From contig CBDDBH010000020.1 of assembly GCA_965225625.1 (NCBI GenBank), positions 75,465-139,464 of the forward strand: 64,000 bases of DNA, written 5' to 3'. Position numbers and translations under genes: made by a program. Shown one piece after another: positions 20,789 to 29,928 of this stretch; position 1 is the stretch's first letter; each line of letters opens with the position of its first letter. This DNA is from CBDDBH01 sp965225625. Its GTDB lineage: Bacteria > Pseudomonadota > Gammaproteobacteria > JADZEE01. Under the pieces are notes generated by a model. The model worked only from the letters and a program-made list of their open reading frames with translations. It was not told where the DNA came from and did not search any database.

Positions 20789-22576
20789 CTAGGCCGCGCT
20801 TACCTTTACGTAGGCGCCTGGCGCGTCTTCGATCACATCCAGAGCGCCGTCCCCGGGCTGGCGTGCCGGAACCTCTTCGGCGGCGTACTGACGTAACCAA
20901 CCATCCCAATGCGGCCACCAGGATCCCGCATGCTCCTGCGCCTGTGCGAGCCACTGCTGTGCCTGCGCTGGCATCTCTTCGCTCACCCAATAGCCGTATT
21001 TTTCCGCAGCCGGCGGATTGACTATACCGGCAATGTGCCCAGACATCCCCAGTAAAAAAGTAACTGGACCGGCGAACAGTTGAGCACCGGCGTAAGTCGA
21101 TTTCCAGGGCGCAATATGATCTTCGCGGGTAGACACGAAAATGCTTGGCACTTTTATCGCGCCGACATCGATTGGCACGCCGTCCACCGTGATCCCGCCT
21201 TTTTCCTTAAACACATTCTCCAAATACATTTTGCGCAAATAAAAACTATGCATTGCCGCCGGCAAGCGCGTGCTATCGGAGTTCCAGTAAAGCAAGTCAA
21301 ACGGGAACGGTTCCTTACCCAACAAATAGTTGTTGATGACAAACCACCAGATGAGGTCGTTGGATCGCAGCATGTTGAATGTATTCGCCATGCTCTTGCC
21401 CTCCAGATAACCGCGCTCGGCCATCACCGCTTCCAACTGGCTCACTCGCTTCTCGTCGATAAACACGCCCAGATCGCCGGGCTCGGCGAAATCAATCATG
21501 CTGACGAAAAAGGTCGCACTGGTAATTCGCTTGTCTTTTTTGGCCTTCATGTAGGCGAGCGTCGCCGCCAGCAAGGTGCCGCCCAGGCAGTAACCAATCG
21601 CATTGACTTCGCGTTCACCGGTCGCGGCCTCGATAGCTTGCAGTGCCGCGAGCGGACCTTCGAACAGGTAATCGTCGAAGCCCTTGTGCGCCAGTTTCTC
21701 GTCGGGATTGACCCAGGAAATCACGAACACGGTGTGACCTTGCTCGACAGCCCAGCGGATGAAGGAGTTCTTGGGTCGCAAGTCTAGAATGTAGTATTTG
21801 TTGATCCAGGGCGGCACGATGAGCAGCGGTCTGCGATGCACTTGCGTGGTCGTTGGCTCGTATTGCAGCAGCTGCATGAGCGCGTTCTGGAACACAACTT
21901 TAGCTGGCGTTAGTGCTATGTTCTTGCCAAGTTCGAAGGCATCCGGATCGGTCATCTTGATGCGTAATTCGCCTTGGCCGCGTTCCAGATCGCTGAGCAA
22001 ATTGCTAAGACCGTCGAGTAGATTCTGCCCGCCGCTCGCGCGTGTTTCTGCCAGTACCTGTGGATTGGTCAGCGCGAAGTTGCCGGGCGCCATCGCATTG
22101 ACAAATTCATTGGTATAAAAAGCGACTTTCTGCGCACTCTTTTCATCAACGCCTTGCGTATCCACGACGGTTTCATTAATCGTGTTCGCGGCAATCAAAT
22201 AAGATTGTTTGATGAAATCGAAGAGCGGATCTTTCGTCCACGCTTCGTCAATGAACCGCCGATCATCAGCCCGTGGCTCGACCACGGCGTCGGCATCCAT
22301 ACCGAGCATCCGCCGGCCTGAGCTCTGCCACAGCTCAGCGTAGCTCTGCCAGGCCTGCAATTGCGCTTGCATCAGGCGTCCGGGATCGGCAAGCATTTGC
22401 GCGGCAAGTGTCTGGAACGCCTGCGACACACCCATGGGATCAAGATCAATTTGATGGCCGCCCGCCTGCTGGCGGCGTAAGAAATCCTCGACCAGCCGGC
22501 CACTGCGTTGGGCCAGGTCGGCCAATTGCTCGCTCGTTCCGGCAAGGTCGTTCAAGGGGTTGCTGGGATTGGTCAC
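20789..22576 (-). CDS. phaC: Class I poly(3-hydroxyalkanoate) synthase
   Basis: A 595-aa PHA synthase of class I length. The lipase-like box is GYCLGG with the catalytic Cys. The catalytic Asp lies in TREDHIAPW and the His in SGHIAGIVNPP. The enzyme joins hydroxyacyl-CoA units into storage polyester on granule surfaces. The start is GTG at 22576. No phaA, phaB or phasin gene is adjacent, so precursor supply is encoded elsewhere. The gene is followed by a small gap and then the convergent AEC gene. Confidence 0.96.
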   Translation of the reverse strand: MTNPSNPLNDLAGTSEQLADLAQRSGRLVEDFLRRQQAGGHQIDLDPMGVSQAFQTLAAQMLADPGRLMQAQLQAWQSYAELWQSSGRRMLGMDADAVVEPRADDRRFIDEAWTKDPLFDFIKQSYLIAANTINETVVDTQGVDEKSAQKVAFYTNEFVNAMAPGNFALTNPQVLAETRASGGQNLLDGLSNLLSDLERGQGELRIKMTDPDAFELGKNIALTPAKVVFQNALMQLLQYEPTTTQVHRRPLLIVPPWINKYYILDLRPKNSFIRWAVEQGHTVFVISWVNPDEKLAHKGFDDYLFEGPLAALQAIEAATGEREVNAIGYCLGGTLLAATLAYMKAKKDKRITSATFFVSMIDFAEPGDLGVFIDEKRVSQLEAVMAERGYLEGKSMANTFNMLRSNDLIWWFVINNYLLGKEPFPFDLLYWNSDSTRLPAAMHSFYLRKMYLENVFKEKGGITVDGVPIDVGAIKVPSIFVSTREDHIAPWKSTYAGAQLFAGPVTFLLGMSGHIAGIVNPPAAEKYGYWVSEEMPAQAQQWLAQAQEHAGSWWPHWDGWLRQYAAEEVPARQPGDGALDVIEDAPGAYVKVSAA

Positions 22577-22678
22577 GGGTTTAGATTCTCTATTAAAGAC
22601 AGGCAGATAGGGTGGGGTAAGATTATATGTTGCAGTGCAACAATACGCACCGCCGCTGCGCGTGTCAACGCGTCACGA

Positions 22679-23644
22679 TTAACGAATAACGCCGGCGGCC
22701 TGTTCGTCAGCGTGATAGGACGAGCGGACCATGGGTCCACTGGCAACGTGGGTAAAACCGAGTTCGTAACCAACCACCGCGAGTCGATCGAACTCATCGG
22801 GATGCACGAAACGGTGCACCGCCAGGTGATGTGGGCTCGGCTGTAGATACTGGCCCAGGGTAAGCATATCGCAGTCGTGGGCGCGCAAATCGCGCATCAC
22901 ATCTTCGACTTCCGCCATCGTTTCTCCCAGTCCCAACATCAATCCAGACTTCGTTGGTACGCCGTGATGGCGTGCTTTGAATTCTTTAATGAGTTTAAGC
23001 GACCAGGGATAGTCAGCGCCCGGTCGAGCCTGTCGATACAGCCGCGGTACGGTTTCCAGATTGTGGTTGAAAACATCGGGCGGCGCCTTCACCAGCACTT
23101 CTAAAGCACGCTCCATCCTGCCGCGAAAATCAGGAACGAGGATCTCGATTTTCAGCATCGGATTCGCTGCGCGCACGGCTTGGATGCAAGCCACAAAATG
23201 GCCGGCGCCGCCGTCTTTCAGATCGTCGCGATCCACCGAGGTAATCACAACATAGCGCAGGCCCATAGCTTTTATGGTGCTCGCCAAATGACGCGGTTCG
23301 TCGTTGTCTAGCGGCAGCGGACGGCCGTGCGCAACATCGCAGAACGGGCAGCGCCGCGTACAGATATCGCCCATGATCATGAAGGTCGCAGTGCCTTTGC
23401 CGAAGCACTCCGGCAGATTCGGACAGGCGGCCTCCTCGCAAACCGTGTGCAGATGGTTGTCACGCAGCAGCGATTTCAGCCGTTGCACCACACCATCGGC
23501 GGGTATGCGCACGCGGATCCAAGGTGGTTTGGGAATACGTTTTGCTTCGACCTTCACCGGGATGGCGCGGATCTTGTCGGCGCCGCGAAGCTTTTTGCCC
23601 GGCGTTTTTTTTGTGCGGCTGACAGCGTCGGCGTTTATCGTCAT
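22679..23644 (-). CDS. lipA: Lipoyl synthase
   Basis: A 321-aa radical SAM enzyme that inserts two sulfurs into octanoyl chains of lipoyl domains. It shows the auxiliary cluster motif CEEAACPNLPEC and the radical-SAM motif CTRRCPFC, plus the conserved C-terminal serine end (SGPMVRSSYHA). The N-terminus is typical (PPWIRVRIPA). It lies 84 bp downstream of lpdA on the same strand. The dehydrogenase encoded there has a lipoyl domain, which is itself a substrate for LipA. Confidence 0.97.
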   Translation of the reverse strand: MTINADAVSRTKKTPGKKLRGADKIRAIPVKVEAKRIPKPPWIRVRIPADGVVQRLKSLLRDNHLHTVCEEAACPNLPECFGKGTATFMIMGDICTRRCPFCDVAHGRPLPLDNDEPRHLASTIKAMGLRYVVITSVDRDDLKDGGAGHFVACIQAVRAANPMLKIEILVPDFRGRMERALEVLVKAPPDVFNHNLETVPRLYRQARPGADYPWSLKLIKEFKARHHGVPTKSGLMLGLGETMAEVEDVMRDLRAHDCDMLTLGQYLQPSPHHLAVHRFVHPDEFDRLAVVGYELGFTHVASGPMVRSSYHADEQAAGVIR

Positions 23645-23728
23645 CGAATTAAACTATTGGCTCGCCGTCCCTATTACAGGATCGCGAAACTACCCTGACA
23701 AAGATAGTAGCGGATCGGTATCCGGCTA

Positions 23729-25435
23729 TCATCTCTTTGGGATGTAAAGATCGGTAATAGTCCCGGCGTAAGCCTCCGCGGCAAAGGCAACGGTTTCCGA
23801 CAAAGTCGGATGCGGATGGATAGTGAGGCCAATATCCTCAGCGTCACACCCCATCTCGATGGCCAACGCCGCCTCGGCGATGAGATCGCCCGCATTCGGA
23901 CCGACGATCCCTGCACCCAGCAGCCGCCCGCTAGCCGGATCAAACAGCAATTTGGTCAAGCCCTCGCTACGACCAAGACTCAACGCGCGGCCGCTTGCCG
24001 CCCACGGAAAACTGCTTTTGGCGAAGTCGATGCCGCGCGATTTCGCGTCGGTTTCGCTCAGCCCGACCCAGGCGACTTCTGGATCGGTATACGCGACCGA
24101 GGGGATCACCGAGGCTTCTAATGTACTTTTCTCGCCAGCGGCTACCTCGGCCGCGACCTTACCTTCGTGCGTTGCCTTGTGCGCAAGCATCGGCTGTCCA
24201 ACGATATCGCCTATCGCAAAAATATGCGGGACGTTGGTTCGTTGCTGTTTGTCGACCGGTATAAAACCGCGAGCATCTATCTGCACGCCCGCCGCCTCGG
24301 CGCCGATATTACGGCCGTTGGGTGTACGGCCCACTGCTACCAATACCCGATCAAAGCGCTCACTGACGGGCGCGTCGGGCCCTTGGAAGGTGACGTGCAG
24401 ACCGTCTGCGCGCGCGTCAACGTCGACAAGCTTGGTGCCAAGATAAATGTTTTCGTATTGACCGGCGATACGTTGTTGCAGCGGTTTAACGATGTCGCCA
24501 TCGGCACCGAACATCAATTCATCAAGCAACTCTACGACCGTAACGCGCGCGCCGATTTCATGGTAAACGGTTGCCATTTCAAGGCCGATGATGCCGCCGC
24601 CAACAACCAGTAATCGCCGCGGAATGTCCGTTAATTGCAATGCACCCGTGGAATCGATGACCCGCGGATCATCGGGTAGATCCGGCAAACGCGCCGATTC
24701 AGATCCGGTGGCAATAATGGCCTGATCAAAACTTACGATACGCTGTTCGCCGGCATGCTCGACTTGCAGGCTATTCGCGCTGACAAAGGTCCCGCGTCCC
24801 TGGACAATTTCGACTGCACGCTTTTTCGCCAGCCCACGCAGGCCACCGGTGAGCTGACCGACTACTTTATCCTTCCACGCACGCAGTTTATCCGGGTCGA
24901 TTCGGGGTACGTCGAATTCGACCCCGAACTCTCGCATTTCCTTCGCATCGCTGATTACCTTAGCGGCATGCAACAGCGCTTTAGACGGAATGCAACCAAC
25001 GTTGAGGCAAACACCGCCAAGCGCCGCATAACGCTCGACCATTACGACCCGCTTGCCCAAGTCGGCGGCGCGGAACGCGGCGGTATAACCGCCGGGACCA
25101 GAACCAAGCACTAACACTTCGGCGTGCAGATCAAACTCGCCCGCGGGTTCAGCGGGCGCGACAATTGGCTCAGCAACTGGAGCCGGTGTTTCCGACGCCA
25201 CGTCCAACGTCAATATCAAACTGCCTTGAGCGATCTGATCGCCGACGTTAACCGCCACGCTTGTGACCGTACCCGCCGTCGGCGCCGGGATATCCATCGT
25301 CGCCTTGTCACTTTCCAAGGTGATAAGCGACGCTTCTTTGGTCACCGTATCGCCGGGCTTGACCAATACCTCGATCACCTCGACGGCATCAAAGTCGCCG
25401 ATGTCAGGTACCGTTACCTGGCGTTGTTCGCTCAT
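23729..25435 (-). CDS. lpdA: Dihydrolipoyl dehydrogenase with an N-terminal lipoyl domain
   Basis: A 568-aa E3 subunit, about 100 aa longer than a plain E3. Residues 1-80 form a lipoyl domain with the lipoylated Lys44 (ESDKATMDIP). An Ala/Pro-rich linker follows, and then the FAD-dependent E3 with the redox disulfide GGVCLNVGCIPSK and the C-terminal His-Glu dyad region (IHPHPTLSE). E3 reoxidises dihydrolipoyl groups in the pyruvate or 2-oxoglutarate dehydrogenase complexes. This form is typical of pyruvate dehydrogenase operons, but aceE and aceF are not here. A strong AGGAGGAG site precedes the ATG, and lipA follows. Confidence 0.96.
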   Translation of the reverse strand: MSEQRQVTVPDIGDFDAVEVIEVLVKPGDTVTKEASLITLESDKATMDIPAPTAGTVTSVAVNVGDQIAQGSLILTLDVASETPAPVAEPIVAPAEPAGEFDLHAEVLVLGSGPGGYTAAFRAADLGKRVVMVERYAALGGVCLNVGCIPSKALLHAAKVISDAKEMREFGVEFDVPRIDPDKLRAWKDKVVGQLTGGLRGLAKKRAVEIVQGRGTFVSANSLQVEHAGEQRIVSFDQAIIATGSESARLPDLPDDPRVIDSTGALQLTDIPRRLLVVGGGIIGLEMATVYHEIGARVTVVELLDELMFGADGDIVKPLQQRIAGQYENIYLGTKLVDVDARADGLHVTFQGPDAPVSERFDRVLVAVGRTPNGRNIGAEAAGVQIDARGFIPVDKQQRTNVPHIFAIGDIVGQPMLAHKATHEGKVAAEVAAGEKSTLEASVIPSVAYTDPEVAWVGLSETDAKSRGIDFAKSSFPWAASGRALSLGRSEGLTKLLFDPASGRLLGAGIVGPNAGDLIAEAALAIEMGCDAEDIGLTIHPHPTLSETVAFAAEAYAGTITDLYIPKR

Positions 25436-25639
25436 ATCTCCTCCTGGGCGATTGCTCGCTGCGAGCCATTTTACCCGAAGCCGTCATTTGGCACGGCAAC
25501 ACCGCGAAAACGCGCTGATCCCGTGCATTCGACAAAAACATGAAAAAAACCACCATATCGGGCAAAGTACGGTCGTGGTCACGCGCGAGCGAGGCCGATG
25601 CCCAGGAGTAACGGTACACAACCATAAGGAGCCGAACCC

Positions 25640-25801
25640 GTGACGCTAAAAATAATGATGGGGATCGTCACGGTGGCATTGTTGTGCGGCTGCGCACCGG
25701 AAGTCGGCAGCGATGCGTGGTGCGAAAAGATGAAAGAGAAGCCAAAAGGCGAATGGACGGCCGATGCCACCGGCAATTTTGCCAAGCACTGCCTGTTTTA
25801 G
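25640..25801 (+). CDS. Small DUF3012-family lipoprotein
   Basis: A 53-aa protein not in the usual size range for gene callers. It starts at a GTG (25640) with an AAGGAG site 8 bp upstream. A hydrophobic signal segment ends in a lipobox-like LLCGCAPEVG. The rest, DAWCEKMKEKPKGEWT and FAKHCLF, matches the DUF3012 family of short secreted proteins with conserved cysteines. The function of the family is unknown. It is the first gene on the plus strand before ppk2, 82 bp away. Confidence 0.85.
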   Translation: MTLKIMMGIVTVALLCGCAPEVGSDAWCEKMKEKPKGEWTADATGNFAKHCLF

Positions 25802-25883
25802 GCGCAACCCGAACTCTTAATTGCATTACCAAATACCCGACCGATCGCACACCTGCGAGTAGTCGGTTTCTGGAGATCTAACA

Positions 25884-26726
25884 ATGTCCAACAAAAAAGC
25901 AAAAAAAGACAAGCCCGATTCCAAGGAAAAGACCGAGAAATCCAAGCGCAAGAAAATAAAAAATAAACTCTATGAGTCCGAACTTTCCAAATTGCAGATC
26001 GAACTGGTCAAGATGCAGGAATGGATCAAGCACAAAGGAATGAGGGTCGTGGTGCTGTTCGAAGGACGCGATGCGGCCGGCAAGGGCGGTAGCATTAAGC
26101 GCATAACCCAAAGCCTCAGCCCGCGGGTCTGTCGCGTGGTCGCATTGCCCGCGCCGACCGAACGCGAGAAAACACAGTGGTATTTTCAACGCTACATTCA
26201 ACATCTGCCGGCAGCCGGCGAGATGATGATTTTCGATCGCAGTTGGTATAACCGCGGCGGCGTCGAACGCGTCATGGGGTTTTGCACAGAAGAAGAATAC
26301 CGAGAATTTCTGCGTTCCAGTCCGGAATTCGAACGCATGCTGGTGCGCTCCGGCATTATGTTGATCAAGTATTGGTTTTCGGTCAGCGATGACGAACAGG
26401 AACGTCGTTTTCAGGGACGCATTCACCACCCCACCAAACATTGGAAGCTCAGTCCCATGGATCTGCAATCACGTTCCAAGTGGGTGGAATACTCCAAGGC
26501 CAAAGACGAGATGTTTTCTCATACCGACATCAAACAGGCGCCGTGGTATGTCGTGGACGGCGACAACAAAAAGCGCGCCAGGCTCAATGTCATCACGCAT
26601 TTGTTAAGCCTGATCGACTATGAAGATCTGTCTCCGGAGCCGGTCGAGTTGCCTAAGCGGCAGAAAGAACGCGGCTACGTACGGCCGCCGATGACGGATC
26701 AGAATTTCGTTCCGGAAGCCTACTGA
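25884..26726 (+). CDS. ppk2: Polyphosphate kinase 2 family protein (class I-type)
   Basis: A 280-aa PPK2. The N-terminal Lys-rich tail is followed by the P-loop Walker A FEGRDAAGKGGS, the Walker B FDRSWYNRGGVERVMGFC and the lid segment. It transfers phosphate between polyphosphate and nucleotides, often making NTPs from NDPs. Length and the single domain fit class I PPK2. It lies alone between DUF3012 and the GntP-type permease on the plus strand, and a joint transcript is possible. Confidence 0.93.
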   Translation: MSNKKAKKDKPDSKEKTEKSKRKKIKNKLYESELSKLQIELVKMQEWIKHKGMRVVVLFEGRDAAGKGGSIKRITQSLSPRVCRVVALPAPTEREKTQWYFQRYIQHLPAAGEMMIFDRSWYNRGGVERVMGFCTEEEYREFLRSSPEFERMLVRSGIMLIKYWFSVSDDEQERRFQGRIHHPTKHWKLSPMDLQSRSKWVEYSKAKDEMFSHTDIKQAPWYVVDGDNKKRARLNVITHLLSLIDYEDLSPEPVELPKRQKERGYVRPPMTDQNFVPEAY

Positions 26727-26832
26727 CAAAGGCGGTCGCGACATCGGCGGCGGCGCCTTGTGGGTGGTTCTGTGTTAGCCCGGTGATCTTCGCCGTCCTT
26801 GTGCCGGCGGCGTTATCGTAATTTGGATCAGC

Positions 26833-28203
26833 ATGCCTGAAGTTCATCCATTGATGATCCTCGCGATCGGCATCGCGACCATCGTGACGATGATCGTCGT
26901 GCTCAGGATCAACGCATTTTTTGCGTTGATAACGGCCGCCTTGATAGTGAGTTTCCTGGCACCGGGCGATACCGCCGACAAAGTCACGCGGGTCGCCGTC
27001 GCCTTTGGCAATACCGCGGGCAGCATCGGCATTGTGATTGCGATGGCGGCGGTGATCGGCGTGTGCATGCTCGGTAGCGGCGCAGCCGATCGTGTCGTGC
27101 GCTGGTGTCTTTCATTGCTCGGAGAACAGCGCGCGGCAGCGGCTCTCGCTTCGAGCGGATTCGTGCTGGCGGTACCTGTCTTTTTCGACACCGTTTTTTA
27201 TTTACTGGTACCCCTTGCCAGATCCATGTACCGGCGAACACAGCGCAATTACGTCAAGTACCTGGTCGCGATCGCGGCCGGCGCGGTAGCTACGCACGCA
27301 TTGGTACCGCCAACCCCCGGCCCGTTGATCATCGCGCAAACCCTTGGCATCGATCTGGGCACTATGATTATCGTGGGTGCAGTTGTTGCTTTACCGTCCG
27401 CGTTCATGGGGCTTGTGTTTGCAGGATGGGTTGACCGTCGCATGACGATTGCAATGCGGCCTATCACCGATTCGGACGAACCCGAACCCATTCCAGATGA
27501 TCGGCTACCCGGCTTATTCGTGTCACTGTTACCGATACTGCTGCCAGTCGTGCTCATCTCGATGAACACGGTCACGCAAACGCTAAGCAGGGATGCAGGA
27601 CCCGCATGGAAGCAAATGGCGGATTGGACCGCGGTAATCGGCAATCCGAATCTGGCGCTGCTGCTCGCCGCGGCGGTTGCGCTGCGGGTATACATTGGCC
27701 AGCGATTGCCGACCCGCGAAGGCGTCGCGCAACTCGTCGAGGGCGCACTCATGAGCGGTGGCATGATTATTCTGATTACCGCCGGTGGCGGGGCCTTCGG
27801 CGCCATGCTCAAGGCCGCCCGCATTGGACCGGCGATAGAATCGTTGTTTGCGTCGGGTCAGGCAACCGGGTTCGCGTTATTACTACTGGGTTTTTTCGTT
27901 GCGGCCTTGCTTAAATTCGCACAGGGCTCGAGCACCGTGGCGATGATTACCGCCTCGGCCATGTTGGCCACCATGATTTCCGGAGAATCACTGCCAATGC
28001 ATCCGGTTTACCTGGCAACGGCGATTGGCAGCGGTTCGCTTGTGGGATCGTGGATGAACGACAGCGGCTTTTGGATTTTTGCAAAAATGGGCGGTCTGAC
28101 CGAAATCGAAACTTTGAAGTCGTGGACGCCGCTGTTGGTGGTGGTCGGCATTACCGGCATGCTTATGTCTTTATTGTTAGCGTCGGTCCTGCCGTTGACC
28201 TAG
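26833..28203 (+). CDS. GntP-family permease
   Basis: A 456-aa inner-membrane permease with about 12-14 helices. GntP-type features include the early helix MILAIGIATIVTMIVVLRINAFFA (in pieces), PTPGPLIIAQTLGID near residue 160, the KFAQGSSTVAMITASAM block and a SWMNDSGFWIF motif. Family members import gluconate and related sugar acids by proton symport. The start is ATG at 26833. No sugar-acid enzymes sit nearby, so the substrate is unknown. Confidence 0.93.
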   Translation: MPEVHPLMILAIGIATIVTMIVVLRINAFFALITAALIVSFLAPGDTADKVTRVAVAFGNTAGSIGIVIAMAAVIGVCMLGSGAADRVVRWCLSLLGEQRAAAALASSGFVLAVPVFFDTVFYLLVPLARSMYRRTQRNYVKYLVAIAAGAVATHALVPPTPGPLIIAQTLGIDLGTMIIVGAVVALPSAFMGLVFAGWVDRRMTIAMRPITDSDEPEPIPDDRLPGLFVSLLPILLPVVLISMNTVTQTLSRDAGPAWKQMADWTAVIGNPNLALLLAAAVALRVYIGQRLPTREGVAQLVEGALMSGGMIILITAGGGAFGAMLKAARIGPAIESLFASGQATGFALLLLGFFVAALLKFAQGSSTVAMITASAMLATMISGESLPMHPVYLATAIGSGSLVGSWMNDSGFWIFAKMGGLTEIETLKSWTPLLVVVGITGMLMSLLLASVLPLT

Positions 28204-28685
28204 CCCAGTGGCCTCGTTGCGGTGCTCACAGCGTGCGAGACTCCGTGCCGACCCGCACCGACAAAATCTACGATTTGTGCGGCGTCACCCCCCTATCGGG
28301 TGCCTTCCAGGCCGCAAAATGCCAACCTATACGCATAAGTTCCTACACTGACTGTCTGTAAGTGCGAACTTCTACACATAAAGTCCAGAATCCATCAACT
28401 AGACTTTTTGTCTATACGGAATCTAGCCGCCGCATAGGCACCAGGCAGCGGCGAACATAAGTAGCGGAGTTGCCAAACAACACGGCGCCCCAGGGATGGG
28501 CCACGGCCCTTTGAAGGCAAGACGTATCGTTAACTGTGGATCCACCGGATGTTTATGGCACACAAATGAACATGTTACAGTCATTTCAACGCGTCAGAGG
28601 TTGATTTTATTGAAGAATTACCGGATTTTTACCCATTTTATTGGTATTGTTTACCAGATAGTCCGGCAAACGGTAATTTAACGCT
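28204..28685. other. Non-coding leader upstream of the minor-pilin operon
   Basis: A 482-bp gap with no convincing ORF. It contains a stem GCCGC..GCGGC (28430-28453), a segment GTAGCGGAGTTGCC (28461-28474) that could pair with GGCAA at 28517-28521, and a weak GGGC-CACG-GCCC hairpin. The pilin gene that follows has no clear ribosome site. The promoter is presumably within, but I see no certain boxes. Confidence 0.4.
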
Positions 28686-29285
28686 ATGACACTGTCCGAA
28701 TCACAGCCTAGACCAAACCGATCACAGTCAGGGTTTACGATGATCGAACTCATGATCACCCTGTCAATTGTAGCGATAATGGCTACCGTCGGTGTCCCGG
28801 CAATCGGCGATATTATTCAAAAAAACCGGTTGCGGTCGCAAAGTGGTCTGATCATCGATTCCATCTCAGTGACGCGCAGTGAGGCCGTCAAGCGCCGTCA
28901 GGCTGTGGTCATGTGCCGGACGGGTAACCCTACGTCAGCAACACCAAGCTGTGGTGATGGTAGCGCTGCCAACACCTGGACTACAGGTTGGCTGGTATTT
29001 GTCGACAGTAACGGCAACAGCACCTACCAGGCCCCGGACATACTGCTCAATGCAGTGAATCCCTCGGCAAGCGGCAATGTCACCATCATGACCAGTGGCA
29101 ACGCCGACAATAATCTCTCTTACAATTCGGATGGCACTCTGAATGAAGCCGGCACCGCCAGATTCGCGGTGTGTGATGCTCGCGGTATCAACTACGGCCG
29201 TGGCATCAGTGTCGCCCTAGTGGGCCGCGCTTCTATCTTCCAGGGCACACCAACCAGCCCCCTGACCAGTTGCACCGCGCCCTAA
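28686..29285 (+). CDS. fimT: GspH/FimT-family type IV minor pseudopilin
   Basis: A 199-aa minor pilin with a 16-residue positively charged leader ending QSG, then the prepilin peptidase site G|FTMIELMITLSIVAIM with Glu5 of the mature chain. PilD should cut after the Gly and methylate the Phe. The body is Ala/Ser/Thr rich as in FimT. It is the first gene of a pilus priming operon fimT-pilV-pilW-pilX-pilY1-pilE, whose products start pilus assembly and form the pilus tip. No strong ribosome site is visible. Confidence 0.9.
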   Translation: MTLSESQPRPNRSQSGFTMIELMITLSIVAIMATVGVPAIGDIIQKNRLRSQSGLIIDSISVTRSEAVKRRQAVVMCRTGNPTSATPSCGDGSAANTWTTGWLVFVDSNGNSTYQAPDILLNAVNPSASGNVTIMTSGNADNNLSYNSDGTLNEAGTARFAVCDARGINYGRGISVALVGRASIFQGTPTSPLTSCTAP

Positions 29286-29296
29286 CGAGAAATTTG

Positions 29297-29917
29297 ATGC
29301 CTGAAAACGCTATAAGCTCAGCTTCACTGCTGTTCAAACGCGTAACAAGACTGCGCCGTCAAACGGGATTTTCCCTGCTCGAGATCATGGTCGCTGTGTT
29401 TGTTTTGTCCATTGGGCTCCTCGGCGTTTCCGGTCTGCAGCACACCTCCAAGCGTTCTAATTATGAGGCGGTGCAGCGAGCAACGGCGACCATGCTCGCG
29501 GAGGATATCGTTGAGCGCATCCGTTCCAATGTGGCTCAAATGACGGTCTACACCAACGCCGGCGCAGGGCGCACGCTGACCGGCACGACCACCGCTGCGA
29601 CGAATTGTGCGACGGCGGTTTGCACGACCGTGACCCTGGCTACCTACGACATGTACGAATTCGAGCAGGCACTTATCGGCGCGACTGAAGTATCGGGCAC
29701 AACCAATACCGGCGGGCTCGCGTCGCCGACCGTCTGTCTTACCGGACCCGCCCTGGCGCCGGGGACCGTTGTCGTAGCCATCGCGTGGCGGGGCATGACC
29801 AGTATCGCCGACCCGACAATCAATGCCTGTGGCTCCGCGACCGGACTCTACGATGACGGCGCCAACTTGAACGTGTTTCGGCGAGTGTTGGTACTAACTA
29901 CCTTTTTCGATGATTGA
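29297..29917 (+). CDS. pilV: Type IV pilus modification protein PilV
   Basis: A 206-aa minor pilin. The start at 29297 gives a leader ending QTG and the class III cleavage context G|FSLLEIMVAVFVLSIGLLG, the signature of PilV. The downstream region has a QHTSKRSNYEA stretch and cysteines near the C-terminal half. PilV belongs to the minor-pilin tip complex with FimT, PilW, PilX and PilE. It starts 11 bp after fimT; pilW starts 11 bp after its stop. Confidence 0.9.
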   Translation: MPENAISSASLLFKRVTRLRRQTGFSLLEIMVAVFVLSIGLLGVSGLQHTSKRSNYEAVQRATATMLAEDIVERIRSNVAQMTVYTNAGAGRTLTGTTTAATNCATAVCTTVTLATYDMYEFEQALIGATEVSGTTNTGGLASPTVCLTGPALAPGTVVVAIAWRGMTSIADPTINACGSATGLYDDGANLNVFRRVLVLTTFFDD

Positions 29918-29928
29918 TACAAACTGAT

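Noticed and set aside
20789..22576. Complete PHA operon
   Set aside because: Only phaC is present; phaA, phaB, phaR and phasin genes are not next to it.
28430..28480. Cyclic-di-GMP-I riboswitch
   Set aside because: Only the 3'-like GTAGCGGAGTTGCC is seen; the 5' GGCAAA and GCAAAGCC parts are missing.
28556..28575. Sigma-54 promoter before fimT
   Set aside because: TGGCAC is present but the -12 TTGC element is not at the right distance.
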